Counted from the stretch's first letter, positions 9,348 to 18,976 are shown. The stretch: DNA of 64,000 nt from Coxiellaceae bacterium UBA6002 (GCA_002429595.1 DJAM01000154.1:1-64000); one strand, 5' to 3'. The notes: a model not told the origin generated them from the sequence alone. Made by a program: numbers and translations.

Positions 9348-10706
9348 ATGAAAGGAAGCAAACCCATTATTAGACTGACGGGTCTAGGTGCCTTTTTCTT
9401 ATTATCAGGAATGAGCACTGCTTATGCCGGAGGTTTTCAATTATTTGAACAGAATGTCTCTTCACTAGGTAACGCGTACGCTGGTACAGCAGCAGTGGCT
9501 CAAGATGCTAGTACTGCCTTCTACAATCCAGCAGGTTTAACCTTACTAAATAGCCCTGAAATTGACGCCTCTGCATCCTATATCGATTTAGATATTGATG
9601 CCCACGTTAAATCAGCGACATCTAATTCTTTAGTTGGGCTATTACTTGGAGCTCCTCCTGTTCCTGTATTAGGAAATGATCATGTAAGCGCTGGTAGCAG
9701 AAACATCGTTCCTGCATTAAATGCTGCATTTCCCCAATGCCACCGTTTTGCCTTTGGTATGAGCATTACTTCACCATACGGCCTAAATACTCACTATGAT
9801 GGCAGTTCAAAAGTTAAATACTTAGCGACTTGGTCAAAGGTCTCTACTATTGACGTAGGTCCTTCAGCAGCACTACAACTCACACCACAGTTCTCTGTCG
9901 GTGCTGGTGTAGACATTCAATACCTCAAAGCTAATCTCTATCAGAAGGTTCCAGTAGGTGAAACCATACCAGCTATTTTTGGCGGACCGTTTCCTGATGG
10001 TGAAATCACCAATCGTGCTAGAGACAAAAATGGTTGGGGTTGGAACGCAGGCGCACTTTATCAGTTTAACTGCGGCACAAGAGTCGGTCTTGATTACCGC
10101 TCTAGAGTGCACCACCACTTAAAAGGCGAGGTTGATTTAACCTTACCTGAACCACTAAATAGCGAAACTGGTTTCCTAACTTCTACTGTCACATTACCAG
10201 ACACTGCTAACTTGTCTGTTTACACAGACATCAATTGCCACTGGGCATTACTCGGTTCGGTAAACTGGACTCACTGGTCATTAATTGATGAAGTTGTATT
10301 GAACTACAGCGGACCAATTACTGATTCTCTCGAGCAAGCTGATTTAACTCTTGCTTTTAGAGATACTTACCGTGTTGCGGTTGGCGCAAACTACGCTCCA
10401 ACCTGCCGCTGGAAGTTCCGTGCTGGTGTTGCTTATGATGAAGCGCCAATCAGAAATGCTCACACCCGAACTTTCCGCTTACCTGATGACACACGTTATT
10501 GGGCAGCAGTGGGTGTACAATACAAAATATCTGAGTGCCTCTTAATCGATGCCGGTTATAGCCACTTATTCGTAAAAGACACCACCGCACATCAAGCCAA
10601 AACAACACCATTGACAAGCGGCGCTGCTCTATTTACCGATGTCTCGGCTGACTTTGATAGTCAAGTTAATCAGGTTGGTCTGCAATTATCTTGGCGCATT
10701 TTGTAA
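9348..10706 (+). CDS. outer membrane hydrocarbon/fatty acid transporter, OmpP1/FadL family
   Basis: A 452-residue outer membrane beta-barrel. The signal peptide runs to about residue 27 (LGAFFLLSGMSTAYA before GGFQLFEQ), followed by the FadL-family start of the mature protein and DASTAFYNPAGLTLL. The C-terminus SWRIL ends in a strand-like pattern. FadL proteins take up long-chain fatty acids and other hydrophobic compounds through a lateral hatch. The ATG at 9348 is chosen because AAAGGA lies just upstream. The gene stands alone, ends at a strong intrinsic terminator, and faces fadE, consistent with fatty acid use. Confidence 0.9.
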   Translation: MKGSKPIIRLTGLGAFFLLSGMSTAYAGGFQLFEQNVSSLGNAYAGTAAVAQDASTAFYNPAGLTLLNSPEIDASASYIDLDIDAHVKSATSNSLVGLLLGAPPVPVLGNDHVSAGSRNIVPALNAAFPQCHRFAFGMSITSPYGLNTHYDGSSKVKYLATWSKVSTIDVGPSAALQLTPQFSVGAGVDIQYLKANLYQKVPVGETIPAIFGGPFPDGEITNRARDKNGWGWNAGALYQFNCGTRVGLDYRSRVHHHLKGEVDLTLPEPLNSETGFLTSTVTLPDTANLSVYTDINCHWALLGSVNWTHWSLIDEVVLNYSGPITDSLEQADLTLAFRDTYRVAVGANYAPTCRWKFRAGVAYDEAPIRNAHTRTFRLPDDTRYWAAVGVQYKISECLLIDAGYSHLFVKDTTAHQAKTTPLTSGAALFTDVSADFDSQVNQVGLQLSWRIL

Positions 10707-10720
10707 TCAAAAATTCTATA

Positions 10721-10753
10721 ATCTCTCCCGCTTAGCGGGAGAGATTTTTTTTT
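10721..10753 (+). terminator. intrinsic terminator after the FadL-family gene
   Basis: ATCTCTCCCGC (10721-10731), loop TTA, the perfect complement at 10735-10745, then eight T. A textbook rho-independent terminator 14 bp after the stop. The stem is a family B palindrome, so a dispersed element may serve as the terminator. Confidence 0.92.
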
Positions 10754-10916
10754 ATCATTCCCGCGTAAACGAAAACTCATCCTTCCAGCTACACTTACTC
10801 TAGATTCCCTACACAGAAATACAGCACAAGATATTTCTTATTGAACTACCCTCTCCGCGAGCGGAAGAAGGAATTCAAAAAGTACGATCAAGTAATAAAG
10901 AATTCTCTGTTTGTGT
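10754..10916. other. non-coding tail of the intergenic region with repeat debris
   Basis: Part of the 332-bp space between the convergent FadL-family and fadE genes. It holds a half copy of family A (TCATTCCCGCG at 10755-10765) and an imperfect family B hairpin near 10848-10868. I see no gene in it; short open frames here are made by the repeats. Confidence 0.6.
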
Positions 10917-10989
10917 GTCATTCCCACATAGGCGGGAATCTATTTTTAGGTGCGGCTGGAAAAATAGATTCCCGCCTCGCGGGAATGAC
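10917..10989. repeat. family A palindromic element, copy 2
   Basis: A 73-bp inverted repeat, GTCATTCCCACATAGGCGGG at one end and CCCGCCTCGCGGGAATGAC at the other, with the conserved loop TTAGGTGCGGC. It lies between two convergent genes. Confidence 0.85.
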
Positions 10990-11000
10990 AACAATCATTT

Positions 11001-11037
11001 TCTCTCCCGCTGCGGGAGAGGGTTAGGGAGAGGGGCT
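11001..11037. repeat. family B palindrome at the 3' end of fadE
   Basis: CTCTCCCGC (11002-11010) pairs with GCGGGAGAG (11012-11020) and is followed by GGTTAGGGAGAGGGG. It abuts the fadE stop codon at 11039-11041 and may act as its terminator. Related palindromes lie at 10721-10745, 14439-14462 and 35510-35600. Confidence 0.75.
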
Positions 11038-11038
11038 T

Positions 11039-13552
11039 TTAAAAATCTTCGCGAGCGCCAGCTCTTTCTCCATCTGTGCGTCGAAGAGGAAGTTCAGAAG
11101 TTCCAGAAACCTCGGTATCCACAAACCTACCCTCTATCTCTTCAGGTGAAAAATCATCAACTGCCAACACTTCTCTACGCGCTTTATAAGCCTCTAATAA
11201 CTGCGTAGCTTCTTCTTCAGTAATGAGTTTATTGGATTGGGCATCTTTTACTCGATCCGCGTAGGTATACCCTTTTATTTTTTTGTCGCGTATTGCCTTT
11301 TGTAGTATTTGCTCTAGAGGTTCTACTGCAATAATTTTTTGAAGAGCGATTTCCATAGAACCAACTGGATTTTTAATCCCAGGCGTTAGATACACATCCC
11401 TAGCTAGACTAGTACGCAAAGAGTCGGGATCTAGCATCATTCTGGCAACTGTATGACCTAGTTTATCTGTGGGTTGGGTATGACGTTGTCCTAATGGGAA
11501 TACCCACAATCTGAGTAAAAAACCAAGTATCGGATTGGGGAAGTTTACTAATGCTTCGTGAAGTCTGTTTTGTGCCCTTTCTAAAATACTTTGACAGGCC
11601 CAGTGTACAACTGGCAATTCATAATCGAGGTGACCATGTTCATCATATTGTTTTAACACAGCGGATCCTAAGTAGAGCATGCTTAGAACGTCCCCTAATC
11701 TACCAGATAGCTTCTCTTTCCGCTTCAAACTACCACCTAACGTAAACATCGCGACATCACTTACATAAGCTAAAGCCGCACTAAAACGAGTAAGATGCTG
11801 GTAGTAACGTTTCAAAGGTTTATTAGGAACGCTAACGAACCATGCATTAGTAATTCCTATAATAAAGGTTCGAATACAGTTGCTTAGAATAAAGCCCAAA
11901 TGAGGAAAGAAAGAATTATCGAATTGTTTTAGCCCTAAGCTAGGATTATTAGCAGATGTCGACTCCATTTCTTTTAGCACGTAAGGATGGCAGCGGATGG
12001 CACCTTGGCCGAAAATAATCATACTACGAGTTAGAATATTGGCGCCCTCCACCGTAATGCTGATCGGTGTTTCTTGATAGGTATTGGCAATGTAGTTCTT
12101 CGGTCCCATGCAAATCCCTTTACCGCCATGAATGTCCATCGCATCATTGACAATGCGTCGACCTAATTCCGTGACATGATATTTACTAATCGCTGCGGGT
12201 ACCGCAGGTTTTTCTCCTCGATCAATTGCACCGACGGTAAATACTCGGGTGGCTTCCATGATGTAAGTGTTACCTGCGATGCGCGATAAGGCTTCTTCAA
12301 CTCCGCCAAATTTACCGATAGGTAAATGGAACTGATTTCGAATTCTAGAATAAGCACCGGTTGCATAAGCTGCAACTTCAGAACCCCCTGTGGCCATAGA
12401 AGGTAAAGAAATTGCACGGCCAGCCGCCAGGCATTCGGTTAGCATTCGCCAACCTTGACCTGCCATTTTGATGCCGCCAATAATGAAGTCCAACGGAATA
12501 AAGACGTCCTTACCTTGGGTAGGACCATTTGGAAAAGCACAATTAAGTGGATAGTGACGTCTACCGATAGTAATACCAGGTAGATTTGTGGGGATTAAGG
12601 CACAGGTAATACCAAGTGATTCCTTCTCGCCAATTAAATGATTTGGATCATAAAGTTTGAATGCTAACCCCAATACTGTTGCGATTGGCGCTAAAGTGAT
12701 ATAGCGTTTATCCCAATTTAAACGAATACCAGTGACTTCTTTGCCATCGAAAGTCCCTTTACAAATTATGCCGTAGTCTGGCATTGAGCTCGCATCGGAA
12801 CCTGCCTCAGGTCCAGTTAGAGCAAAGCAAGGAATTTCGATACCTTGCGCCAAACGAGGTAGATAATGATCCTGTTGCTCTTTCGTTCCATAATGTAATA
12901 ACAATTCAGCAGGACCTAATGAATTAGGCACTGCGACAACACTGCCTACACTCATGCTGCGACCCGCAATCATGGTCAGAATTGTAGAATGTGCATAGGC
13001 TGAAAATTCGAGTCCACCATATTCTTTAGGGATAATAATTCCGAAGAAACCTTCACTTCTTAAATAATCCCAAATTTCATTGGGTAAATTAAAGCGGTTA
13101 TGGGTGATATCCCAGTTGTCAATCATGGCACATAATTTAGAAACTTTATTGTTAATGAAGTCTTGTTCTTCTTTGCTTAACTGTGGCTTTGGAAATGCCA
13201 ACATTTTTGACCAATTGGGCATACCGGAAAAAAGCTCGCCATCCCAACCGACCGTGCCAGCAGCCAGGGCTTCCCCTTCTGTGGTAGATAACGTTGGAAG
13301 TGATTTGCAATAAATTTTATATAAGTGTTTGGTGATTAAAACTCGACGTAGAGGCTTGATATTTAGCACCAGAGCGGTCGCTAAAAATAATGTCCAGAGA
13401 ATGGATAAAGTAACGACTGATAACGAAGAGAGCCAAGTTAAAGCTAAAAAATAGACTGTAAAAGTTAATGTCCACGCTATAAGACTAGCGCGTCGATAGC
13501 TTAGTATTCCAAAGAGCAAAATTGGTAAGAGAATCCATATCGTCGTAATCAC
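11039..13552 (-). CDS. fadE: acyl-CoA dehydrogenase FadE
   Basis: An 837-residue long-form acyl-CoA dehydrogenase, matching the FadE class (E. coli 814) and not the usual 380-residue type. Residues 1-70 hold two or three hydrophobic segments that anchor it to the inner membrane. The dehydrogenase core has EYGGLEFSAYAHS, CFALTGPEAGSDA, WDKRYITLAPIATVLGLAFK, GGKGICMGP and ITVEGANILTRSM. It performs the first, FAD-dependent step of beta-oxidation. The last 20 or so residues are Arg-rich and unlike the conserved body, and the stop codon abuts a family B palindrome. Confidence 0.95.
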   Translation of the reverse strand: MITTIWILLPILLFGILSYRRASLIAWTLTFTVYFLALTWLSSLSVVTLSILWTLFLATALVLNIKPLRRVLITKHLYKIYCKSLPTLSTTEGEALAAGTVGWDGELFSGMPNWSKMLAFPKPQLSKEEQDFINNKVSKLCAMIDNWDITHNRFNLPNEIWDYLRSEGFFGIIIPKEYGGLEFSAYAHSTILTMIAGRSMSVGSVVAVPNSLGPAELLLHYGTKEQQDHYLPRLAQGIEIPCFALTGPEAGSDASSMPDYGIICKGTFDGKEVTGIRLNWDKRYITLAPIATVLGLAFKLYDPNHLIGEKESLGITCALIPTNLPGITIGRRHYPLNCAFPNGPTQGKDVFIPLDFIIGGIKMAGQGWRMLTECLAAGRAISLPSMATGGSEVAAYATGAYSRIRNQFHLPIGKFGGVEEALSRIAGNTYIMEATRVFTVGAIDRGEKPAVPAAISKYHVTELGRRIVNDAMDIHGGKGICMGPKNYIANTYQETPISITVEGANILTRSMIIFGQGAIRCHPYVLKEMESTSANNPSLGLKQFDNSFFPHLGFILSNCIRTFIIGITNAWFVSVPNKPLKRYYQHLTRFSAALAYVSDVAMFTLGGSLKRKEKLSGRLGDVLSMLYLGSAVLKQYDEHGHLDYELPVVHWACQSILERAQNRLHEALVNFPNPILGFLLRLWVFPLGQRHTQPTDKLGHTVARMMLDPDSLRTSLARDVYLTPGIKNPVGSMEIALQKIIAVEPLEQILQKAIRDKKIKGYTYADRVKDAQSNKLITEEEATQLLEAYKARREVLAVDDFSPEEIEGRFVDTEVSGTSELPLRRTDGERAGAREDF

Positions 13553-13602
13553 AAAAATACTCCATTAAAAATTAATGCTAATTAATAAATTATAGCGGTT
13601 CT

Positions 13603-14334
13603 CTAAACTTCCAACAAAATTCGATCTGGAAAGTCAGAAAAGACAGCATCTACACCCCAACTAAATAGTTCATTGGCACGGGCGCTATCGTTAACAGTAT
13701 AGGCTAATAGCAACAAGCCCTTCTTTTTAACTTGGGCTACTCTCGCAGGTGTCAAAATCTTTTGATCAACATGTAAAGCGATGCAGTTACAATGATCCAA
13801 AACCTCTTCCCACTCTGAAGAATCCCAACAATTAATGAGATATCCTAGTGGAAAGTGCCAATTAGCAGCAGCTTGTAACGCGATTCTTGAAAAGCTGGAA
13901 ATCAAAGGTGCCTGACTTGCCACAGGCCAGTGAGACATTAAATGATCTAAAGTATGCAGCGCCGTTTCGAGATCTTTGCCTTCGCATGGTTTTATTTCAA
14001 CATTGATGCCTAAGTTTAAGGTCGCAACGTGATTAAGTAACTGTTTGAAAGTGGGGATTTTTTCACCGACGTATTGCTGCGAAAACCAACTACCACAATC
14101 TAGGTCAGCGATTGCAATGAAATCATGATCTGCGACTGGACCATTACCATTAGTGGTCCTACCTAAATGATTGTCATGAAAAATCACCAATTCACCACAT
14201 TTCGCCAATTTTACGTCAAATTCAACCCATTTGATACCCAACTCATGTGCTTTTGACATTGAAACTAGCGTGTTTTCAGGAGCATGACCACAGGCCCCAC
14301 GATGTCCTATTACCTTTTCCAGCTGAAATTTCAT
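13603..14334 (-). CDS. ugpQ: glycerophosphodiester phosphodiesterase
   Basis: A 243-residue GDPD-family enzyme that splits glycerophosphodiesters into glycerol-3-phosphate and an alcohol. The catalytic HRGACGHAPENT lies at residues 11-22, WVEFDVKLAKCGELVIFHD carries the metal-binding Glu/Asp and second His, and NVEIKPCEGK and the C-terminal GVDAVFSDFPD are family-typical. There is no signal peptide, so it is cytoplasmic, like UgpQ and unlike periplasmic GlpQ. It lies upstream of fadE on the same strand with a 50-bp gap; both serve phospholipid and fatty acid breakdown. Confidence 0.9.
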   Translation of the reverse strand: MKFQLEKVIGHRGACGHAPENTLVSMSKAHELGIKWVEFDVKLAKCGELVIFHDNHLGRTTNGNGPVADHDFIAIADLDCGSWFSQQYVGEKIPTFKQLLNHVATLNLGINVEIKPCEGKDLETALHTLDHLMSHWPVASQAPLISSFSRIALQAAANWHFPLGYLINCWDSSEWEEVLDHCNCIALHVDQKILTPARVAQVKKKGLLLLAYTVNDSARANELFSWGVDAVFSDFPDRILLEV

Positions 14335-14438
14335 ACAGCAATCTCACAAGCTCTACACAATAAGTATTTGCTATAAAGTGGTATTTTACAATGTAAAAAT
14401 AATCATTTTGCCACGTTGCTAGCTTATATTTTTTTATT

Positions 14439-14462
14439 CCCTCTCCCGCTTGCGGGAGAGGG
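14439..14462. repeat. family B palindrome
   Basis: CCCTCTCCCGC (14439-14449), loop TT, GCGGGAGAGGG (14452-14462): a perfect 11-bp stem. It lies in the 267-bp space between two divergent genes, so it is not at a 3' end here. Confidence 0.8.
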
Positions 14463-14531
14463 CGTATTAAAAAATTTGCTGATTAGCCTAACTCCCAACT
14501 AATACTAAGGCAATTACTAATAATTAACCTC

Positions 14532-14560
14532 TTGCGATAATAGGCCTGATTCGTTAAAGT
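14532..14560 (+). promoter_or_regulatory. candidate promoter of the leucine dehydrogenase/BCKDH operon
   Basis: TTGCGA (14532-14537), a 17-bp spacer and TAAAGT (14555-14560), about 40 bp before the first ATG. Matches are partial (four of six in each box). Confidence 0.35.
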
Positions 14561-14601
14561 GCGCTCAACAAATGCGTCTACTGAAAAATTGGAAATAAAA
14601 T

Positions 14602-15735
14602 ATGGAACTTAAAGATCATTCTATCTCATCAGCGCATCCTAACGAGGATTACTTATCCATGTCTCAACAACCTAATATACAAAATCCGGCGCTTAATATG
14701 GACGAAGTTTTTCAATATGCCCAAGGGTTAAAATTTGGTGAACTGCATTTCAAAATCGATGCCAAAACTGGACTCTTTGCCATTGTTGCTTTGCACAGCA
14801 CAAAATTAGGCCCCGCTATTGGTGGCTGTCGCTGTATACCTTATCAAACCACTCAGGCAGCTATTATCGATGCGGTGCGCTTAGCACACATGATGAGCTA
14901 TAAAGCTGCAATTTGTGGTTTACCCCATGGCGGTGCGAAGTCAGTCTTGATGAAGCCTGCGCAAATTAAAGATCGAAAGGCTTATTTCGAGGCGTTCGGC
15001 TCATTCGTCCATGAACTCAATGGCAGATACGTCACTGCAATGGATAGTGGCACCGATGTTGAAGATATGGATATCATTTCCAATGTCACTCCTTATGTGA
15101 CTTGTACCACCGCATCCGGTGGCGGCGGTGATCCCTCTCCTTATACAGCGACTGGCGTGAGAAGAGGCATTGAAGCTGCGGTTAAATTCAAATTAGGTAA
15201 AGACAGTGTCAAAGGGGTTCATGTAGCCATTCAAGGCGCAGGACACGTGGGTTATCACTTAGCGAAAGAACTCCATGAGCGAGGTGCTATTATCACAGTC
15301 GCTGATCTTAATAATCAGCATACTGAAAAATGTCAGCACGAATTTAATGCCAATGTTGTTACGAGTGATGAAATTTATGGAGTGAACTGTGACGTCTTTG
15401 CACCTTGTGCACTAGGTGCCATTTTAAATGCGGCGACCATTCCGCTCATTAATGCTCCTATTGTTGCAGGTTCTGCTAACAATCAATTAAAAGATCTTGT
15501 TGCCGATGATCAAAGATTATTTGAACGTGGCATTCTTTATGCTCCAGATTTTCTGATCAACGCCGGCGGTCTCATCCAGGCTGCTAGCGCTTATGACCAT
15601 GGCAGCTTAGATAAAGCGGTCGATCAAATCCAACATCTTTATGATGCTGCTCTGAATATCTTCGAACGTGCAAAAGCGGAAAATAAACCGACTAACCATA
15701 TTGCACAAGTCATTGCAGAAGAAAGATTAAGCTAA
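14602..15735 (+). CDS. ldh: leucine (Glu/Leu/Phe/Val) dehydrogenase
   Basis: A 377-residue NAD-dependent amino acid dehydrogenase converting branched-chain amino acids to 2-oxo acids. GPAIGGCR lies at residues 70-77, the two catalytic lysines in SYKAA (Lys101) and GGAKSV (Lys113), SGTDVEDMD further on, and the Rossmann motif IQGAGHVGYHLA near residue 210. The length is slightly above the usual 350-365 because of an N-terminal tail; an alternative ATG at 14659 (MSQQPN) would trim 19 residues. It leads an operon with 2-oxo acid dehydrogenase E1alpha, E1beta and E2, so leucine, isoleucine or valine would be deaminated and passed directly to the complex. Confidence 0.92.
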   Translation: MELKDHSISSAHPNEDYLSMSQQPNIQNPALNMDEVFQYAQGLKFGELHFKIDAKTGLFAIVALHSTKLGPAIGGCRCIPYQTTQAAIIDAVRLAHMMSYKAAICGLPHGGAKSVLMKPAQIKDRKAYFEAFGSFVHELNGRYVTAMDSGTDVEDMDIISNVTPYVTCTTASGGGGDPSPYTATGVRRGIEAAVKFKLGKDSVKGVHVAIQGAGHVGYHLAKELHERGAIITVADLNNQHTEKCQHEFNANVVTSDEIYGVNCDVFAPCALGAILNAATIPLINAPIVAGSANNQLKDLVADDQRLFERGILYAPDFLINAGGLIQAASAYDHGSLDKAVDQIQHLYDAALNIFERAKAENKPTNHIAQVIAEERLS

Positions 15736-15783
15736 ACGCTTATTTAATCTGATCGAACGGTGAAATATTCGGAAGGAAAAGTC

Positions 15784-16854
15784 ATGGCAATCGTAGCGAA
15801 TTTTAAAGTCGAATTTTTTCAATATCTTGATGCTCAAGGTAAAGTTATTCAGACCCTGCCGAAATTTGCCCATGACAAAAATACACTACTTGAACTTTAT
15901 CGAGCGATGATGCGAACCAGAATGTTCGATGCCAAGGCAGTGGCGCTTCAGCGAACCGGCAAAATGGGAACATTTCCATCTTCCTTGGGACAAGAAGCTG
16001 TCTCAGTTGGTATGGGGCATGCTATGAAAGCAGAGGATATTTTCTGCCCTTATTATCGAGATCAAGGCGCAATGTTCTTAAGAGGAGTCTCCATGAAAGA
16101 GATTCTCGCTTATTGGGGTGGTGATGAGCGTGGCAGTGATTATCAAGGGCCCAAACGTGACTTTCCCATCGCAGTCCCGATTGCAAGTCAATGTCTTCAT
16201 GCTACGGGCTGCGCTTTTGCTCTGAAATATCGCAAAGAAAAATCTGCCGTCATCACCACAATCGGCGATGGTGGTACTTCTAAAGGTGATTTTTATGAAG
16301 CATTGAACGTTGCCGGCACTTGGAATTTACCCGTCGTCTTCATCGTCAACAATAACCAATGGGCGATTTCAGTACCCCTCAAAGAGCAAACTCATTCTCA
16401 AACCTTAGCTCAAAAAGCGATTGCGGCAGGCTTTGAAGGATTACAGGTGGATGGTAATGACGTTATCGCAGTGAAAGAGCTGGTGACCCAAGCCTTAGAA
16501 AAGGCACGCGCCGGTAAAGGGCCCACCTTAATTGAGGCTATCACCTATCGCTTGTGTGACCACACTACCGCGGACGATGCTAAGCGCTATATTGAACCTG
16601 TATGTCTTGAAGAAGCTTGGAAGATTGAACCCATGAAGCGCCTTTTTGATTATATGGTTGCGCAAGGTATTTGGGATGAACAGAAAGATGAGCAATTAAA
16701 AGCCGATATTAGCAAAGAAATTGAACAGGCTGTTGAAGATTACCTTAATATGCCACCCCAACCTGCAACTGCCATCGTTGATTATCACTATGAGCAGTGG
16801 CCACAGAACCTCCAAGAACAAAAAGATGAGCTAAGAGGGATTGAAAATGCCTGA
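15784..16854 (+). CDS. pdhA: branched-chain 2-oxo acid (or pyruvate) dehydrogenase E1 subunit alpha
   Basis: A 356-residue E1 alpha subunit of the alpha2beta2 type. The TPP motif starts with GDGGTSKGDF at residues 161-170 and ends with the asparagines of IVNNNQWAIS at 188-196. It decarboxylates the 2-oxo acid and transfers the acyl group to lipoyl-E2. The ATG at 15784 has GGAAGGA upstream; an in-frame GTG at 15760 is less likely. Such genes are often labelled pdhA, but the leucine dehydrogenase immediately upstream argues for a branched-chain substrate (BkdA role). It overlaps E1 beta by eight bases. Confidence 0.9.
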   Translation: MAIVANFKVEFFQYLDAQGKVIQTLPKFAHDKNTLLELYRAMMRTRMFDAKAVALQRTGKMGTFPSSLGQEAVSVGMGHAMKAEDIFCPYYRDQGAMFLRGVSMKEILAYWGGDERGSDYQGPKRDFPIAVPIASQCLHATGCAFALKYRKEKSAVITTIGDGGTSKGDFYEALNVAGTWNLPVVFIVNNNQWAISVPLKEQTHSQTLAQKAIAAGFEGLQVDGNDVIAVKELVTQALEKARAGKGPTLIEAITYRLCDHTTADDAKRYIEPVCLEEAWKIEPMKRLFDYMVAQGIWDEQKDEQLKADISKEIEQAVEDYLNMPPQPATAIVDYHYEQWPQNLQEQKDELRGIENA

Positions 16855-17827
16855 AATTACACTGATTCAAGGAGTTACTCAAGCACTTGCCTATGAAATG
16901 GGAGCTGATCCGGATGTCATCGCTATGGGAGAAGATATTGGTCGCAACGGCGGCGTCTTCAGAGCCACTGTTGGACTTCAGGAACGTTTTGGTTCTGAAC
17001 GTGTGATTGATACACCCTTAGCGGAATCAATGATCGCAGGACTTGCAATCGGAATGGCAGCCCAAGGGCTGAAACCGGTGGCCGAATTTCAATTTATGGG
17101 CTTTATCTACTCTGGGCTTGATCAAATACTTTGCCATGCGGCACGATTACGTAATCGAACTCGAGGCAGATTGCATTGCCCAATCGTCTTCAGAGCGCCT
17201 TTTGGAGGCGGCATACGAGCCCCGGAACATCACTCTGAAAGCACTGAAGCTATCTTTGCCCACATTCCTGGCCTGCGAGTGGTTATCCCCTCCTCCCCAG
17301 CACGAGCCTACGGGCTTTTATTAGCCGCAATTCGAAATCCTGATCCGGTTATCTTTTTGGAGCCTAAGCGTATTTACCGCTTAGTAAAACAAGATGTTCC
17401 CGATGATGGTCAAGCTTTACCGCTAGATAAATGTTTCATTTTAAAAGAAGGCTCCGATATTACCTTAGTCACTTGGGGCGCAAGTACTCATGAGACTTTG
17501 GAAGCCGCAGAGCAGCTAGCCACTGAAGGTATCAGCGCTGAAGTCATTGATGTTGCCACCATCAAACCCCTCGATATCAACACTATTTTAAATTCTGTGG
17601 CGAAAACTGGACGCTGTGTCATTGTTCATGAAGCCGCGAGAAGTGGCGGCGTTGGTGCCGAAATTGCGGCCCAATTAGCAGAACATGGACTTATGTCATT
17701 ATTGGCTCCCGTGCAACGCGTTACAGGGTACGACAGCGTTATGCCCTATTATAAAATGGAAAAAATGTATATCCCAAGCGTTGCCAAAATAGTCAAAGCA
17801 GTATCGAACATAATGGAGTATGCATGA
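16847..17827 (+). CDS. pdhB: branched-chain 2-oxo acid (or pyruvate) dehydrogenase E1 subunit beta
   Basis: A 326-residue E1 beta subunit. Visible motifs are GEDIGRNGGVFRAT, DTPLAESMIAGLAIGMA, EFQFMGFIYSGLDQI and FRAPFGGGIRAPEHHSES, followed by the C-terminal transketolase-like domain with VIDVATIKPLD and HEAARSGGVGAEIA. AAGAGGGA precedes the ATG at 16847 by six bases; an upstream in-frame TTG is rejected. It overlaps E1 alpha by eight bases and its stop overlaps the E2 start (ATGA), so the stoichiometry is translationally coupled. Confidence 0.93.
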   Translation: MPEITLIQGVTQALAYEMGADPDVIAMGEDIGRNGGVFRATVGLQERFGSERVIDTPLAESMIAGLAIGMAAQGLKPVAEFQFMGFIYSGLDQILCHAARLRNRTRGRLHCPIVFRAPFGGGIRAPEHHSESTEAIFAHIPGLRVVIPSSPARAYGLLLAAIRNPDPVIFLEPKRIYRLVKQDVPDDGQALPLDKCFILKEGSDITLVTWGASTHETLEAAEQLATEGISAEVIDVATIKPLDINTILNSVAKTGRCVIVHEAARSGGVGAEIAAQLAEHGLMSLLAPVQRVTGYDSVMPYYKMEKMYIPSVAKIVKAVSNIMEYA

Positions 17828-18954
17828 AAACGTTTAATTTACCTGATTTGGGTGAAGGCCTTCCCGATGCGGAAATACGTGAATGGTTAGTACAAGAAGG
17901 TGATGTTGTTAAAGTCGATCAGCCTATCGTTTCAATGGAAACCGCCAAGGCGTTAGTAGATGTTCCTTCACCATACAATGGTCGGATTGCTAAATTACAT
18001 GGTAAGGCCGGTGACATTATTAAGACCGGTAATCCACTAGTCGAATTCGAATACTCAGAAGGTCAGACTGCCACAAAAGCAGCCGAGCAAGCTGATTCTG
18101 GCACCGTCGTTGGTAGTATTGAAGTTGGAGACAAAATACTTAGAGAAGCTCCCACCGGTGTTCAACCTAGAGAGTCGCAACGCGCTGGTATTAGAATCAC
18201 ACCAGCGGTACGAGCCTTAGCAAAAGAATTACATGTTAATCTAGATGCAGTTCAACCTACCGGCCCAGGTGGCACGGTAACTGTATTAGATGTAAAAAAT
18301 GCAGCCAACCAAGTGGTTGTTCCAGAAGGCTTCGAACCACTACACGGCGCTAAGCGCGCAATGGCAGTTAATATGGCTCACGCTCATGCGACAGTTGTGC
18401 CAGTCACGCTAGTAGATGACGCCGATATTCACCATTTTTCCAAAGATGAAGATATTACCCTACGTTTGATTCGCGCCATGATTGCCGCCACCCGCGCTGT
18501 ACCAATTTTGAACTCACACTTTGACGGCAAAAACCTAAGCTGTAAAATATTTGATACAGTCAACCTAAGCCTAGCAGTCGATACTCCGAAGGGTTTATAC
18601 GCTCCAGTCATTCATAGTGCAGAAAAAAAATCAAAAGATGAACTTCGCACTATTATTAATAGCTTTAAACAACAAGCCCAGCAGCAAGAATTTAATAAAG
18701 AAACACTACACGGTGCTACTATCACCCTGTCAAACTTCGGCGTGTTTGTCGGCCGTTACGCCAATCCAATTGTATTGCCACCCACTGTGGCTATTGTAGG
18801 GATTGGTAAGTCGCGTGACGAAGTCGTCGCTGTTGATGGCAAGCCCGAAGTTCATCGAATCATGCCAGTATCACTGACTTTTGATCACCGCGCTGTGACG
18901 GGTGGTGAAGCGGCTCGATTTTTGGCGGCGTTTATTGAAGATTTGCAGGGATAG
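17824..18954 (+). CDS. pdhC: dihydrolipoamide acyltransferase E2 of the branched-chain 2-oxo acid dehydrogenase
   Basis: A 376-residue E2. One lipoyl domain (about 1-78) has the lipoylated lysine at position 42 in METAKALV; a linker follows; the peripheral subunit-binding domain is at about 124-158 (RITPAVRALAKEL); the acyltransferase domain fills the rest. The catalytic His is at 355 in FDHRAVTGGEA, but the usual HRxxDG aspartate is threonine (Thr359). It completes an E1alpha-E1beta-E2 operon; no E3 (lipoamide dehydrogenase) gene is in the window, so E3 is presumably shared or encoded elsewhere. Confidence 0.92.
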   Translation: MKTFNLPDLGEGLPDAEIREWLVQEGDVVKVDQPIVSMETAKALVDVPSPYNGRIAKLHGKAGDIIKTGNPLVEFEYSEGQTATKAAEQADSGTVVGSIEVGDKILREAPTGVQPRESQRAGIRITPAVRALAKELHVNLDAVQPTGPGGTVTVLDVKNAANQVVVPEGFEPLHGAKRAMAVNMAHAHATVVPVTLVDDADIHHFSKDEDITLRLIRAMIAATRAVPILNSHFDGKNLSCKIFDTVNLSLAVDTPKGLYAPVIHSAEKKSKDELRTIINSFKQQAQQQEFNKETLHGATITLSNFGVFVGRYANPIVLPPTVAIVGIGKSRDEVVAVDGKPEVHRIMPVSLTFDHRAVTGGEAARFLAAFIEDLQG

Positions 18955-18976
18955 CTCTGTGTCATTCGCACAGGTT

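Noticed and set aside
10841..11208. Short rightward open frames of 61 and 97 codons in the repeat-rich space and the fadE 3' end
   Set aside because: They are made of palindrome sequence and antisense to fadE, with no ribosome binding site or family resemblance.
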